A stretch of DNA of 64,000 nt, taken from assembly GCF_003667525.1 (NCBI RefSeq), contig NZ_RCUW01000003.1:186001-250000 (forward strand), read 5' to 3'. Of the stretch, positions 15,738 to 24,646 are shown piece by piece; position 1 is the stretch's first letter, and the number at the start of each line of letters is the position of its first letter. The stretch is from Mycetocola_B reblochoni. GTDB lineage: Bacteria > Actinomycetota > Actinomycetes > Actinomycetales > Microbacteriaceae. The notes under the pieces are model-generated. The model did not search any database. It was not told the origin of the DNA and saw only the letters and a list, made by a program, of their open reading frames with translations. The translations under genes were made by a program, and so were the position numbers.

Positions 15738-17254
15738 GCCGTCAGGGACGCGGCCAGGGCGTCGATGCGGGCCAGGGTGCTGTCCGCTCCCAGGATCTCC
15801 ATCGACTCGAACAGCGGAGGCGAGACCTTCCGACCGCTCACCGCGACACGCAGGGGGCCATAGGCGACGCGGGGCTTGAGGCCGAGGCCGTCGACCAGGG
15901 CCTCGGCGAGCACGCGCTGGATGTCGGCTGCGACCCAGCCGGTCCCGACCAGCCCGTCGAGTGCACCACGGGCCGCGGCGAGCACCTCCGCCGCGTTGGC
16001 GGGCAGCGAGTCGCGCGCGGCAGGGTCGGTCACCAGCTCGGCATCGGAGACGAAAAGGAACCCGAGCAGGCCCGGCGCCTCGCCGAGCAGCGTCATCCGC
16101 TCCTGCACCAGCGGGGCGGCCGCGGTCAGCACCTCGAGCTGGGCGGCGGTCGGCTCGGCCGGCAGCACCCCGCCGTCGACGAGGTACGGGACCAGCCGGT
16201 CGCGGAAGTCCTCCGGGTCGAGCAGACGCACGTGGTCCCCGTTGATCGACTCGGCCTTCTTCAGGTCGAAGCGGGCGGGGTTGGGGTTGACATCGACGAC
16301 GTCGAAAGCCGCGACGAGCTCGTCACGGCTGAACACGTCGCGATCGGCGGACAGCGACCAGCCCAGCAGCGAGAGGTAGTTGAGCAGACCCTCGGGGATG
16401 AAGCCTCGGTCGCGGTGGTGGAACACGTTCGAGGAGGGGTCACGCTTGGACAGCTTCTTGTTGCCCTCGCCCATGACGTAGGGCAGGTGGCCGAACCGCG
16501 GCACGAAGGTGGTCACGCCCGCGTCGATGAGCGCGCGGTACAGGGCGATCTGCCGCGGCGTGGAGGAGAGCAGGTCCTCGCCACGCAGCACGTGGGTGAT
16601 GCCCATCAGCGCGTCGTCGACCGGGTTCACCAGCGTGTACAGCGGCTTCCCGTTCGGCCGGACGATGACGAAGTCGGTGAACGACCCGGCGGGGAAGGTG
16701 ATGTCGCCGCGCACCAGGTCGGTGAAGCTGATGTCCTCGTCCGGCACCCGCAGCCGGATCGCCGGCTCGCGGCCCTCGGCACGGAAGGCCTCGCGCTGCG
16801 CGGCGGTCAGCCCGCGGTCGAAGTTGTCGTAGCCGAGCTGCGTGGGCCGGCCGGCCGCCGTGTTGCGCGCGTCGATCTCCTCCGCGTTCGAGTAGGACTC
16901 GTAGGCGTTGCCCGACTCGATCAGCTGCGCGATCACACGGTCGTAGATGTCGGAGCGCTGCGACTGACGGTACGGCTCGTGCGGGCCCCCGACGTTGACA
17001 CCCTCGTCCCAGCCGAGGCCGAGCCAGCCGAGCGCGTCGAGGATCTGCTGGAAGCTCTCCTCGCTGTCGCGCGCGGCATCGGTGTCCTCGATGCGGAACA
17101 CGAGCTTTCCGCCGGTGTGCCGGGCGTAGGCCCAGTTGAACAGCGCCGTGCGGATCAGGCCGACGTGCGGCGTGCCCGTCGGCGAGGGGCAGAAGCGGAC
17201 CCGCACGTCGGAGCCGGTCGCGGTGGAGAAGGGGAAGTCACGTGAGTCAGACAT
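15734..17254 (-). CDS. gltX: Glutamyl-tRNA synthetase
   Basis: The 506-residue class I synthetase attaches glutamate to tRNA-Glu. It has the HIGH-type motif PSPTGTPHVG (23-32) and the KMSKS-type motif KLSKRD (267-272). In actinobacteria this enzyme usually also charges tRNA-Gln with glutamate for correction by GatCAB; that is family knowledge. The ATG at 17254 lies nine bases after a TAGACT box, so the 5' leader is very short. It overlaps the downstream oxidoreductase gene by 4 bp. Confidence 0.97.
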   Translation of the reverse strand: MSDSRDFPFSTATGSDVRVRFCPSPTGTPHVGLIRTALFNWAYARHTGGKLVFRIEDTDAARDSEESFQQILDALGWLGLGWDEGVNVGGPHEPYRQSQRSDIYDRVIAQLIESGNAYESYSNAEEIDARNTAAGRPTQLGYDNFDRGLTAAQREAFRAEGREPAIRLRVPDEDISFTDLVRGDITFPAGSFTDFVIVRPNGKPLYTLVNPVDDALMGITHVLRGEDLLSSTPRQIALYRALIDAGVTTFVPRFGHLPYVMGEGNKKLSKRDPSSNVFHHRDRGFIPEGLLNYLSLLGWSLSADRDVFSRDELVAAFDVVDVNPNPARFDLKKAESINGDHVRLLDPEDFRDRLVPYLVDGGVLPAEPTAAQLEVLTAAAPLVQERMTLLGEAPGLLGFLFVSDAELVTDPAARDSLPANAAEVLAAARGALDGLVGTGWVAADIQRVLAEALVDGLGLKPRVAYGPLRVAVSGRKVSPPLFESMEILGADSTLARIDALAASLTA

Positions 17255-17305
17255 ACTGCCACCAGTCTAGTGCCCGCGCACCGCGAGGACCGTGGGGAAC
17301 GACGC

Positions 17306-17337
17306 GGCGCCGACGGGGTGTCCACCCCCTCGGCGCC
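17306..17337 (-). terminator. Terminator of the FAH-family gene
   Basis: GGCGCCGA-C-GGGG pairs with CCCC-C-TCGGCGCC around a short loop, 25 bp downstream of the FAH-family gene. It separates the leuB-ilvE-FAH transcript from gltX. No T-run is visible. Confidence 0.65.
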
Positions 17338-17362
17338 ATCCGCGACCTTCGCCGCCGGCCGC

Positions 17363-18118
17363 TCAGCGAACGGTGTTGGTGAGGGTCCCGATCCCCGAGA
17401 CGGTCACGTCGATGCGGTCGCCCGAGGCGATCCGCCCGACACCGGCAGGGGTGCCGGTCAGGATGATGTCGCCGGGGAGCAGGGTGAACACCGACGAGGC
17501 GTGGGCGACGATCGCGGCGATCCCGTGGACCATGTCGGTCACCGGCGCCTGCTGCACCACGGTGCCGTTCAGCCGCGTCTGGAGCACTGCGTCCCCCTCG
17601 AGCTCGGTCTCGATGACCGGGCCGATCGGGCAGAAGGTGTCGAAGCCCTTCGCCCTCGTCCACTGACCGTCGGCGCGCTGCAGGTCCCTGGCGGTGACGT
17701 CGTTGGCGACGGTGTAACCATAGATCGCCTCGGCGGCCCGCTCGGGCGGGACGTTCTTGGCGACGCGGCCGATGACGATCGCCAGCTCGCCCTCGTACTC
17801 GACCTGACCGGACTGCCACGGCAGGACGATCTGGTCGTTCGGGCCGATGATCGAGGTGTTCGGCTTGAGGAACAGCAGCGGCTCGCCCGGGGCCTCACCG
17901 CCCATCTCCTCCGCGTGCTCGCGGTAGTTCTTGCCGACGGCGACGACCTTGGACCGCGGGATCACCGGTGCGAGCAGTCGGACGTCCGCGAGGGGGACCC
18001 GCTCTCCGGTCGGCTCGTAACCACCGACCATGGGGTCTCCGTCGAGGACGACGAGCTCCTCGTCGTCGAGGATGCCGAACAGGATCGCGTCGGCGTGCGA
18101 GAAACGGGCGATCTTCAT
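17363..18118 (-). CDS. Fumarylacetoacetate hydrolase family protein
   Basis: The 251-residue protein has the FAH C-terminal catalytic fold. VVAVGKNYREHAEEMG lies about residues 58-73, the metal-ligand Glu pair sits in VEYEGELAIVIG, and NDVTARDLQ follows, with TPAGVG near the end. Members hydrolyse or decarboxylate C-C bonds of acylpyruvates. Many actinobacterial copies sit next to leuB or gltX and are annotated only to family level. The ATG at 18118 overlaps the ilvE stop by 4 bp, so it is translated in the leuB-ilvE operon. Whether it serves amino acid synthesis or oxaloacetate/acylpyruvate clean-up is unknown. Confidence 0.88.
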   Translation of the reverse strand: MKIARFSHADAILFGILDDEELVVLDGDPMVGGYEPTGERVPLADVRLLAPVIPRSKVVAVGKNYREHAEEMGGEAPGEPLLFLKPNTSIIGPNDQIVLPWQSGQVEYEGELAIVIGRVAKNVPPERAAEAIYGYTVANDVTARDLQRADGQWTRAKGFDTFCPIGPVIETELEGDAVLQTRLNGTVVQQAPVTDMVHGIAAIVAHASSVFTLLPGDIILTGTPAGVGRIASGDRIDVTVSGIGTLTNTVR

Positions 18119-19233
18119 CGTGCGTCCTCCGTGTCGGTGTCGAGTCGGTACAGCCAGCCGTGGCGGTCGGCGACGCGGCCGTACTGGATGCCGGTCAGCT
18201 CGTCGCGGATCGACATGGTGACCTCGCCCGGCTCCTGACCGGGCGCACCGATGGTGAAGTCGGGGCTCTTCAGCTGTCCGATGGGGGTGATGACCGCCGC
18301 CGTCCCGCAGGCGAAGACCTCGGTGATGGAGCCATCGGCGACGCCGTCGCGCCACTCGTCGATGGTGACCTCCCGCTCCTCGACGGACATGCCCCTGTCC
18401 TTGGCGAGCTGAATCACGCTGTCGCGGGTGACGCCCTCGAGGATGGAACCGGTCAGCTCCGGCGTCACCAGGGTGTTGTCGCTGCGGACGAAGAAGATGT
18501 TCATCCCGCCGAGCTCGTCGATCCGGGAGTGGGTCTCGCCGTCGAGGAACAGCACCTGCTGGCATCCGTTGGCGTAGGCCTCCTGCTGCGGCAGGAGCGA
18601 GGCCGCGTAGTTGCCGCCGCACTTGGCCGCGCCCGTTCCACCGCGGCCGGCACGCGAGTACTCGGTCGCCAGCCAGATGTCGACGGGCGCGACACCACCC
18701 GTGAAGTAGGCGCCCGCGGGGGAGGCGATGACGAAGAAGCCGACGCTCTGCGCCGCGCGCACACCGAGGAAGCTCTCGGTGGCGATCTCGAACGGGCGGA
18801 TGTACAGGCTCGTCTCCGGTGCGCTGGGGACCCAGGCGCCGTCGACCGCGATGAGCTCGTGCAGGGTGTCGAGGAAGACGTGCTCGGGAACCTCGGGCAG
18901 CGCGAGCCGGTGGGCGGAGCGACGCAGGCGCTCCGCGTTCTTCTGCGGCCGGAAGGTCCAGACCGAACCGTCCGCGTGACGGTAGGCCTTGAGCCCCTCG
19001 AAGATCTCCTGACCGTAGTGCAGCACGCTCGATGCGGGGTCGAGGCTCAGCGGGCCGTAGGGGACGACGCGCGCGTCCGTCCAGCCGCCATCGACGTTCC
19101 AGTCGACGACCACCATGTGGTCGGTGAAGCGCTCGCCGAATCCGGGGTTGGCAAGGATCCGCTCGCGCTCGGCGGCGTCGACGGGGGTGGGGTGGAGCTC
19201 GCGGCGGAAGGCGGTGCGGTCTGTTGTGCTCAT
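18115..19233 (-). CDS. ilvE: Branched-chain amino acid aminotransferase
   Basis: IlvE performs the last step of leucine, isoleucine and valine synthesis, moving an amino group from glutamate to the 2-oxo acid with PLP. The 372-residue protein shows the class IV pattern: HYGQEIFEGLKAYR (72-85), the PLP lysine in AAKCGGNYA (Lys204), and ELGGMNIFF. AGGAC sits six bases before the ATG at 19233; another ATG lies one codon earlier. It starts 8 bp after leuB and overlaps the FAH-family gene. Confidence 0.96.
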   Translation of the reverse strand: MSTTDRTAFRRELHPTPVDAAERERILANPGFGERFTDHMVVVDWNVDGGWTDARVVPYGPLSLDPASSVLHYGQEIFEGLKAYRHADGSVWTFRPQKNAERLRRSAHRLALPEVPEHVFLDTLHELIAVDGAWVPSAPETSLYIRPFEIATESFLGVRAAQSVGFFVIASPAGAYFTGGVAPVDIWLATEYSRAGRGGTGAAKCGGNYAASLLPQQEAYANGCQQVLFLDGETHSRIDELGGMNIFFVRSDNTLVTPELTGSILEGVTRDSVIQLAKDRGMSVEEREVTIDEWRDGVADGSITEVFACGTAAVITPIGQLKSPDFTIGAPGQEPGEVTMSIRDELTGIQYGRVADRHGWLYRLDTDTEDAR

Positions 19234-19241
19234 CATGTGTC

Positions 19242-20312
19242 CTAGCTGAGGGTGGTCGCCGGATCGGACACGAGCGCCGCGATGGCGTCGCCGATCTGGC
19301 TGGTCGTTCTGGGTGCGCCCTGTCGTCGGGCGATGTCCGTGGTGACCGCGTCGGTCACCCGCTTCGCCTCGTCCGCGAGCCCGAGATGGTCGAGCATCAG
19401 CGCGAGCGACAGAATCGACGCGGTGGGGTCCGCCTTCTGCTGCCCGGCGATGTCGGGCGCAGAGCCGTGGACCGGCTCGAACATGCTCGGGAACGCACCG
19501 TCGGGGTTGATGTTCCCCGATGCCGCGAGGCCGATGCCGCCGCTGATCGCGCCGGCGAGGTCGGTGAGGATGTCGCCGAAGAGGTTGTCCGTGACGATGA
19601 CGTCGAAACGGGCGGGGTCGGTGACGAGGAAGATGGTCGCCGCGTCGACGTGGAGGTAGTCGACCGCGACGCCGGGGTACTCGGCGGAGACGGCGTCGAC
19701 GATCCGGCGCCACAGCGCCCCCGCGTTCGTCAGCACGTTCGTCTTGTGCACCCAGGTCAGCCGGTTGCGGCGACGGGTCGCCGTCTCGAAGGCATAGCGC
19801 ACCACACGCTCGACGCCGTAGGCGGTGTTCACGCTCAGCTCGTTCGCGACCTCGTGCGGGGTGCCCTGACGGATGGTCCCGCCGTTGCCCACGTACGGTC
19901 CCTCGGTGCCCTCCCTGACGACGACGAAGTCCACGTCGCCGGCGTCGGCCAGGGGCGAGGCGACGCCGGGGTACACGCGAGTCGGCCGGACGTTGGCGTA
20001 GTGGTCGAGGCTGAAACGGAGCCTCAGCAGCAGCCCGCGCTCGATGTTGGCGGCGGCGAGCCTCGGGTCGCCCGGCACACCGCCGACCGCGCCCAGGAGG
20101 ATGGCGTCGTGCCCGGTGAGTGCCGCGAGGTCCTCGTCGGTGAGCACATCCCCCGTCTCGATGTAGCGCCCGGCGCCGAGCGCGTACTCGGTCGTGCGGA
20201 TCGAGACCGGCGATCCCGCCGTGACCGCGTCGAGGACCTTCAGCGCCTCTGCGGTGACCTCGGGGCCGATGCCGTCGCCGGCGACGACGGCCAGGGAAAA
20301 CTCACGTGACAT
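19242..20312 (-). CDS. leuB: 3-isopropylmalate dehydrogenase
   Basis: LeuB oxidises and decarboxylates 3-isopropylmalate to 2-oxoisocaproate with NAD+, the third step of leucine synthesis. The 356-residue protein has the start AVVAGDGIGPEV (about 8-19) and the substrate and metal region DNLFGDILTDLAGAISGGIGLA. It ends in FEPVHGSAPDIAG, typical of the isocitrate/isopropylmalate dehydrogenase family. The ATG at 20312 follows GGAGC. The gene begins 37 bp downstream of the MFS gene end and is followed by ilvE. Confidence 0.96.
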   Translation of the reverse strand: MSREFSLAVVAGDGIGPEVTAEALKVLDAVTAGSPVSIRTTEYALGAGRYIETGDVLTDEDLAALTGHDAILLGAVGGVPGDPRLAAANIERGLLLRLRFSLDHYANVRPTRVYPGVASPLADAGDVDFVVVREGTEGPYVGNGGTIRQGTPHEVANELSVNTAYGVERVVRYAFETATRRRNRLTWVHKTNVLTNAGALWRRIVDAVSAEYPGVAVDYLHVDAATIFLVTDPARFDVIVTDNLFGDILTDLAGAISGGIGLAASGNINPDGAFPSMFEPVHGSAPDIAGQQKADPTASILSLALMLDHLGLADEAKRVTDAVTTDIARRQGAPRTTSQIGDAIAALVSDPATTLS

Positions 20313-20349
20313 GAACGCTCCGTGCGGTGGGTGGGTGTGTTCCCCCAGC

Positions 20350-21903
20350 CTACTCGTGCTTGGCGCCGTCCAGCCCCACCCGGCGCAGGCCGAGGAAGGC
20401 GATGACCGCCGCCGCCGCCACGACGGCGACACCGATGGCGGCCGTCGGGGCGATGCCGCTGTCGAAGGCCAGCTGCGCGGAGTGCAGCAGCTCGGCACCT
20501 GCCTCGCCGCCGAGGCCCTGCGAGACGCTCACCGCCCCGCCGAGGGTCTCCCCCGCGGCCGCCTGGTCCGCGGCGGTCAGCCCCTCGGGCAGGACGACGT
20601 TCTGCCGGTAGGCGCTCATCAGCACGGTGCCGAGCACGGCGGTCCCCAGCACAGAGCCCAGCTCGTAGGCGGTCTCGGACACGGCGGAGGCCGCGCCGGC
20701 CTTGCTGGCGGGGGCCGTGGCGATCACGAGGTCGTTGGACACGGTCTCGGCCGCGCCGATTCCGAGCCCCAGCAGGATGAAGGCGACGAGGATGTCCGTC
20801 TGGCTCAGTTCGACGCCGGCCAGCGCCACCATCAGGTAGCCGGAGATCGTGAACAGCATCGCGACGGGGATGACGAAGCGCGGTCGGATGCGGCCGGCGA
20901 TCGGCACGACCAGGAGACCGGCGAGGATCATCGTGACCAGCCCCGGCAGCATGACCAGCCCCGACTGGATGGGGCTCAGCCCCAGCACGAGCTGCAGGTG
21001 CTGCGTGATGAACAGGAGCCCGCCGGACAGCGCCACGACGCTGAGCAGGTTGACGAGGATGGCCGAGGAGAACTGCGGCAGTCGGAACAGCCGCACGTCG
21101 AGCATCGGCGAGGGCCGGCGCAGCTGACGGCGCACGAAGAGCACGCCGGACACCGTGCCGACGAGCACGCTCGCGATGACGGCCGCGGTCACCCCCTCGG
21201 AGGCGAACTCCTTGATGGCGTACACGAGGGGCACCATCGCCAGCAGCGACAGGACGATCGACACCGGATCGACGGGCCCCGGGTGCGGGTCCTTCGAGTC
21301 GGGGATCAGGAACGGGGCTGTGACCAGAAGCGGCACGAGGACGGGGACCGCCAGCAGGAACACCGACCCCCACCAGAAGTGCTCGAGGAGCAGGCCGCCT
21401 ACGATCGGGCCCAAGGCGCTTCCGGCCGCGAAACCGGAGGCCCAGACCGCGATGGCGAGGCGGCGCTGGCGGGCGTCGAGGAAGAGGTTGCGCAGCAACG
21501 ACAGCGTGGAGGGCATCAGCATCGCACCGAAGAAGCCGAGCGCGGCACGCGCCCCGATCAGCGCGAGGGGGCTCGGCGCGAACGCCGCCACGATGGACAC
21601 GGCGGCGAAGCCCGTCGCACCGATCAGGAGCAGCCGGCGGCGTCCGATCCGGTCGCCGAGGCTCCCCATCGACACGAGCAGTCCGGCAAGGATGAGCGGG
21701 TAGATGTCGACCATCCACAGCAGCTCGCTCGCGCTCGGGCGCAGCTCCTCGGAGATCTCCGGGAGCGCGAAGTGCAGCACGGTGTTGTCGACGGAGACGA
21801 GCAGCACCGGCAGCATGAGCACGGTGAGCGCCAGCCATTCCCTCAGCCCTGCCCGGGAGGGGATGGTGATTGATGAGGTCGGTATCGACGCGCGCTGAGA
21901 CAC
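20350..21903 (-). CDS. MFS drug exporter, DHA2 (EmrB/QacA) type
   Basis: The 517-residue protein has 14 predicted membrane segments. It carries the DHA2 signatures VDNTVLHFALPEI in helix 1 and the loop motif GSLGDRIGRRRLL, and it is probably a proton-driven efflux pump. A GTG at 21927 would lengthen it by eight residues. I chose the GTG at 21903, because AAAGGA precedes it and the -10 box of its promoter lies at 21929-21934, placing the transcription start beyond the longer start. A divergent TetR regulator and a palindrome in the promoter show likely repression. The substrate is unknown. Confidence 0.9.
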   Translation of the reverse strand: MSQRASIPTSSITIPSRAGLREWLALTVLMLPVLLVSVDNTVLHFALPEISEELRPSASELLWMVDIYPLILAGLLVSMGSLGDRIGRRRLLLIGATGFAAVSIVAAFAPSPLALIGARAALGFFGAMLMPSTLSLLRNLFLDARQRRLAIAVWASGFAAGSALGPIVGGLLLEHFWWGSVFLLAVPVLVPLLVTAPFLIPDSKDPHPGPVDPVSIVLSLLAMVPLVYAIKEFASEGVTAAVIASVLVGTVSGVLFVRRQLRRPSPMLDVRLFRLPQFSSAILVNLLSVVALSGGLLFITQHLQLVLGLSPIQSGLVMLPGLVTMILAGLLVVPIAGRIRPRFVIPVAMLFTISGYLMVALAGVELSQTDILVAFILLGLGIGAAETVSNDLVIATAPASKAGAASAVSETAYELGSVLGTAVLGTVLMSAYRQNVVLPEGLTAADQAAAGETLGGAVSVSQGLGGEAGAELLHSAQLAFDSGIAPTAAIGVAVVAAAAVIAFLGLRRVGLDGAKHE

Positions 21904-21928
21904 GGGAGTTCCTTTCGGGGTCGCCACT

Positions 21929-21956
21929 ACTATACCGTCTGGACGGTAAGGATCAA
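21929..21956 (-). promoter_or_regulatory. Promoter of the MFS exporter with embedded TetR operator
   Basis: On the minus strand TTGATC (21951-21956) and TATAGT (21929-21934) are 16 bases apart. Between and over them lies the perfect palindrome TACCGTC-TG-GACGGTA (21933-21948). A TetR dimer here would block polymerase at the exporter gene and could also control tetR itself. Confidence 0.75.
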
Positions 21957-21974
21957 CCGTGGAAGGATGAGCAC

Positions 21975-22532
21975 ATGAACGATCACCCCCGGGACAGCGC
22001 GGCGACCCGCGATCGGATCCTGAACGCCTACCAGGAGCTCATCATCGACCACGGGGAGAGAGCGGCCACCCTCGACGCCGTGGCCAGGGACGCGGAGGTG
22101 TCCAAGGGAGGGCTGCTCTACCACTTCCCCAGCAAGGCTGCTCTCACAGAGGGCATGCTCGACCGGCTCGACCGGATGGTCGACGAGGACATCGCGACCA
22201 TCCGCACCGCGCCCGACGGCGCCGTCGCCTACTTCCTGCGCTCCTCGATCGTGACGGACTCCAGCTACGACTACGCCATCGCTGCGACGATGCGCCTCGC
22301 CCAGCTGCCGGACGCCCAGGCGGCCGAGGCGGTCGAGCGCATGCGCCGACGCTGGCTCGACGTCCTCACCGAGGCCACCGGAGACACCGACCTGGCCACG
22401 CTCGTCGCCGTCGCCGCCGACGGCCTGTACTCGCTGGCCAGCACGGGCGTGACGGTGACGGAGACGGAGCTGGCGCCGGTCCTCCGCGCACTCGGGAGGG
22501 CCGGCGCCAGCGTGGCGCGCTCCGGCGACTAG
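21975..22532 (+). CDS. TetR-family transcriptional repressor
   Basis: The 185-residue protein has the TetR N-terminal helix-turn-helix. RDRILNAYQELI lies near residues 12-23, followed by LDAVARDAEVSKGGLLYHFPSKAAL. The C-terminal ligand domain resembles TetR_C_33-type regulators. The ATG at 21975 follows GGAAGGA at good spacing; the frame is open upstream through the operator and was not used. It is divergent from the MFS exporter, and its likely operator is the palindrome at 21933-21948. Its stop codon overlaps that of the convergent serA. Confidence 0.92.
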   Translation: MNDHPRDSAATRDRILNAYQELIIDHGERAATLDAVARDAEVSKGGLLYHFPSKAALTEGMLDRLDRMVDEDIATIRTAPDGAVAYFLRSSIVTDSSYDYAIAATMRLAQLPDAQAAEAVERMRRRWLDVLTEATGDTDLATLVAVAADGLYSLASTGVTVTETELAPVLRALGRAGASVARSGD

Positions 22533-24118
22533 TCGGTGATCGTGATCCGCTTGACCACGGACGCGCCGATCGCCTGGCCGACGCCGTCGAGGATCTCGTC
22601 GTCGACGAAGGAGTCGACGGTCAGGACGCCGAGCGCCTGTCCCCCAGCCGAACGCCGGGCGATCTGCATGCCCGCGATGTTGATCTCAGCCTGACCGAGG
22701 GCCTGGCCGAACTGCGCGACGATGCCGGGACGGTCCGTGTAGAGCATCACGATGTGATGCTGCTCGATCGGGACCTCGACGTCGTAGCCGTTGACCTCGA
22801 TGATCTTCTCGACCTGCTTGGTTCCGGTCAGGGTCCCCGCGACCGAGATCTGGCTTCCGTCACTGAGCGCACCGCGCAGACGGATGACGTTGCGGTACTC
22901 GTCGCTGTCGGAGTCGGTGATGAGCCGGACCTCGACGCCGCGCTGCTCCGCGAGCAGCGGCGCGTTGACGTACGACACCGACTCGCTGACGATGTTGGTG
23001 AAGATGCCCTTGAGCGCGGCCAGCTTGAGCACGCTCACGTCGTAGTCGTTGAGCTCACCGTGCACCTCGACGTCGACGCTCGTCAGCGACGCCGTCGCGA
23101 GCGCGGCGAACACCTGGCCGAGCTTCTCGACGAGCGGGATGCCGGGGCGCACGTACGGGTCGATCGCACCGCCGGCGACATTGACCGCGTCAGGGACGAG
23201 CTCGCCGCCGAGCGCCAGCCTGACCGAGCGTGCGACCGACACCCCGGCCTTCTCCTGCGCCTCGTTCGTGGAGGCGCCCAGGTGCGGCGTGGTGATGATG
23301 GTGGGCAGGCCGAGCAGCGGCGATCCGGTGGGCGGCTCGGACACGAACACGTCGAGCCCCGCGCCCGCGATCGTCTTGTCCGTCAGCGCCTGGAACAGCG
23401 CCTCCTCGTCGACGAGGCCGCCGCGCGCGACGTTGACGACGAAGGCGGTGGGCTTCATCAGCTTGAGCTGTGCCTCGCCGATCATGCCGAGCGTCTCCGG
23501 CGTACGGGGCATGTGGATGGTCACGAAGTCCGATGTCGACAGCAGCTCGTCGAGCCCGAGCAGCGTCACGCCCAGCTGCTGCGCCCTCGCCGACGTCACG
23601 TAGGGGTCGTAGGCGACGACGTTCACGCCGAAGGCCTGCAGACGCGCGGTGATGAGCGCACCGATCCGGCCGAGGCCGATGATGCCGACCGTCTTCTCAT
23701 ACAGCTCGACGCCGGTGTAGGCGGAGCGCTTCCACTGGCCGTCCGCGAGCGAGCGGTCTGCCGCGGGGATGTGCCGGGCGAGGCTGAGGATGTGGCCGAC
23801 GGTGAGCTCGGCGGCCGAGATGATGTTCGACGTCGGAGCGTTGACGACCATGACGCCGGCGGTGGTCGCCGCCTTGATGTCGACGTTGTCGAGCCCGACG
23901 CCCGCGCGGGCGATGACCTTGAGGGACGGGGCGGCGGCGATCGCCTCGGCGTCGACCTGCGTCGCCGATCGGACGAGGATGGCGTCGGCCTCGGCCAGGG
24001 CCGACAGCAGTGCGGGGCGGTCGGTGCCGTCGACCGAGCGGACGTCGAAGTCCGGCCCGAGGGCATCGATGGTGGCGGGTGAGAGCTGTTCAGCGATCAG
24101 AACGACCGGTTGTGACAC
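22529..24118 (-). CDS. serA: D-3-phosphoglycerate dehydrogenase
   Basis: SerA starts serine synthesis by oxidising 3-phosphoglycerate with NAD+. The 529-residue protein is the long type I form of actinobacteria. It has a D-2-hydroxyacid dehydrogenase core with TVGIIGLGRIG, NVARGGLVDE and the catalytic His in PHLGAS, then an allosteric substrate-binding domain, and a C-terminal ACT domain (about 455-529, starting VMLYTDRPGIVAQ) that usually mediates serine feedback. The GTG at 24118 follows GAAGGG and begins MSQPVVLIAEQ. The gene ends in a 4-bp overlap with convergent tetR. Confidence 0.96.
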   Translation of the reverse strand: MSQPVVLIAEQLSPATIDALGPDFDVRSVDGTDRPALLSALAEADAILVRSATQVDAEAIAAAPSLKVIARAGVGLDNVDIKAATTAGVMVVNAPTSNIISAAELTVGHILSLARHIPAADRSLADGQWKRSAYTGVELYEKTVGIIGLGRIGALITARLQAFGVNVVAYDPYVTSARAQQLGVTLLGLDELLSTSDFVTIHMPRTPETLGMIGEAQLKLMKPTAFVVNVARGGLVDEEALFQALTDKTIAGAGLDVFVSEPPTGSPLLGLPTIITTPHLGASTNEAQEKAGVSVARSVRLALGGELVPDAVNVAGGAIDPYVRPGIPLVEKLGQVFAALATASLTSVDVEVHGELNDYDVSVLKLAALKGIFTNIVSESVSYVNAPLLAEQRGVEVRLITDSDSDEYRNVIRLRGALSDGSQISVAGTLTGTKQVEKIIEVNGYDVEVPIEQHHIVMLYTDRPGIVAQFGQALGQAEINIAGMQIARRSAGGQALGVLTVDSFVDDEILDGVGQAIGASVVKRITITD

Positions 24119-24211
24119 GGGTGTACCCTTCGAGACTGTCGATGTGGTGGCACGCTGCACCCTCGGAGCGCGTACCCCCACCCTAGTGCAGCGCCACGCG
24201 GCTCGGGCCGG

Positions 24212-24646
24212 TCAGGCCAGCAGGGAGACCATCGAGCCGAACTGCCCGAGGATGTTGAGTCCGATGACCGCGCTGAGGCCGAGGGCGGCCAGATAGAGCA
24301 GCACACGGGCGAGCAGGTCCCTCCCCCTGCCGAGGATCGCGGCGAGGAGGAACAGGGCGACCGGCGCGACGACCCCGAGGATCAGCGCCGCCCAGCCGAT
24401 CGGGGACAGCGTCGTGTCGAGGGAACCGGCGAGGCTGAGGCCGCCGATGAGGTTCCCGATCGCCTCGAACACGTCGTAGGCAAGCAGCAGGCCGAAGGGG
24501 ATCGCGAGGACGATGTCCAGGACGCCGAAGCGTCGAGCCGTGGCCCCGGAGGCGCCCTCCACGCGCACCTCGTCGTCTGCGCCGGGTGCTGCCGCCGCCG
24601 AGCCTGCTCGCCTGTGTTCCACGGGACCCCCCTGCCTCTCCGTCAC
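24212..24646 (-). CDS. Small membrane protein of unknown function
   Basis: I do not recognise this 144-residue protein. It has a hydrophilic N terminus of about 35 residues and then three hydrophobic segments: IVLAIPFGLLLAYDVFEAI, IGWAALILGVVAPVALFLLAAI and LARVLLYLAALGLSAVIGLNIL. The GTG at 24646 overlaps the stop of the next upstream gene (GTGA), so the two membrane proteins are translationally coupled and may form a complex. It lies between ilvC and serA but has no visible link to amino acid synthesis. Confidence 0.65.
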   Translation of the reverse strand: MTERQGGPVEHRRAGSAAAAPGADDEVRVEGASGATARRFGVLDIVLAIPFGLLLAYDVFEAIGNLIGGLSLAGSLDTTLSPIGWAALILGVVAPVALFLLAAILGRGRDLLARVLLYLAALGLSAVIGLNILGQFGSMVSLLA

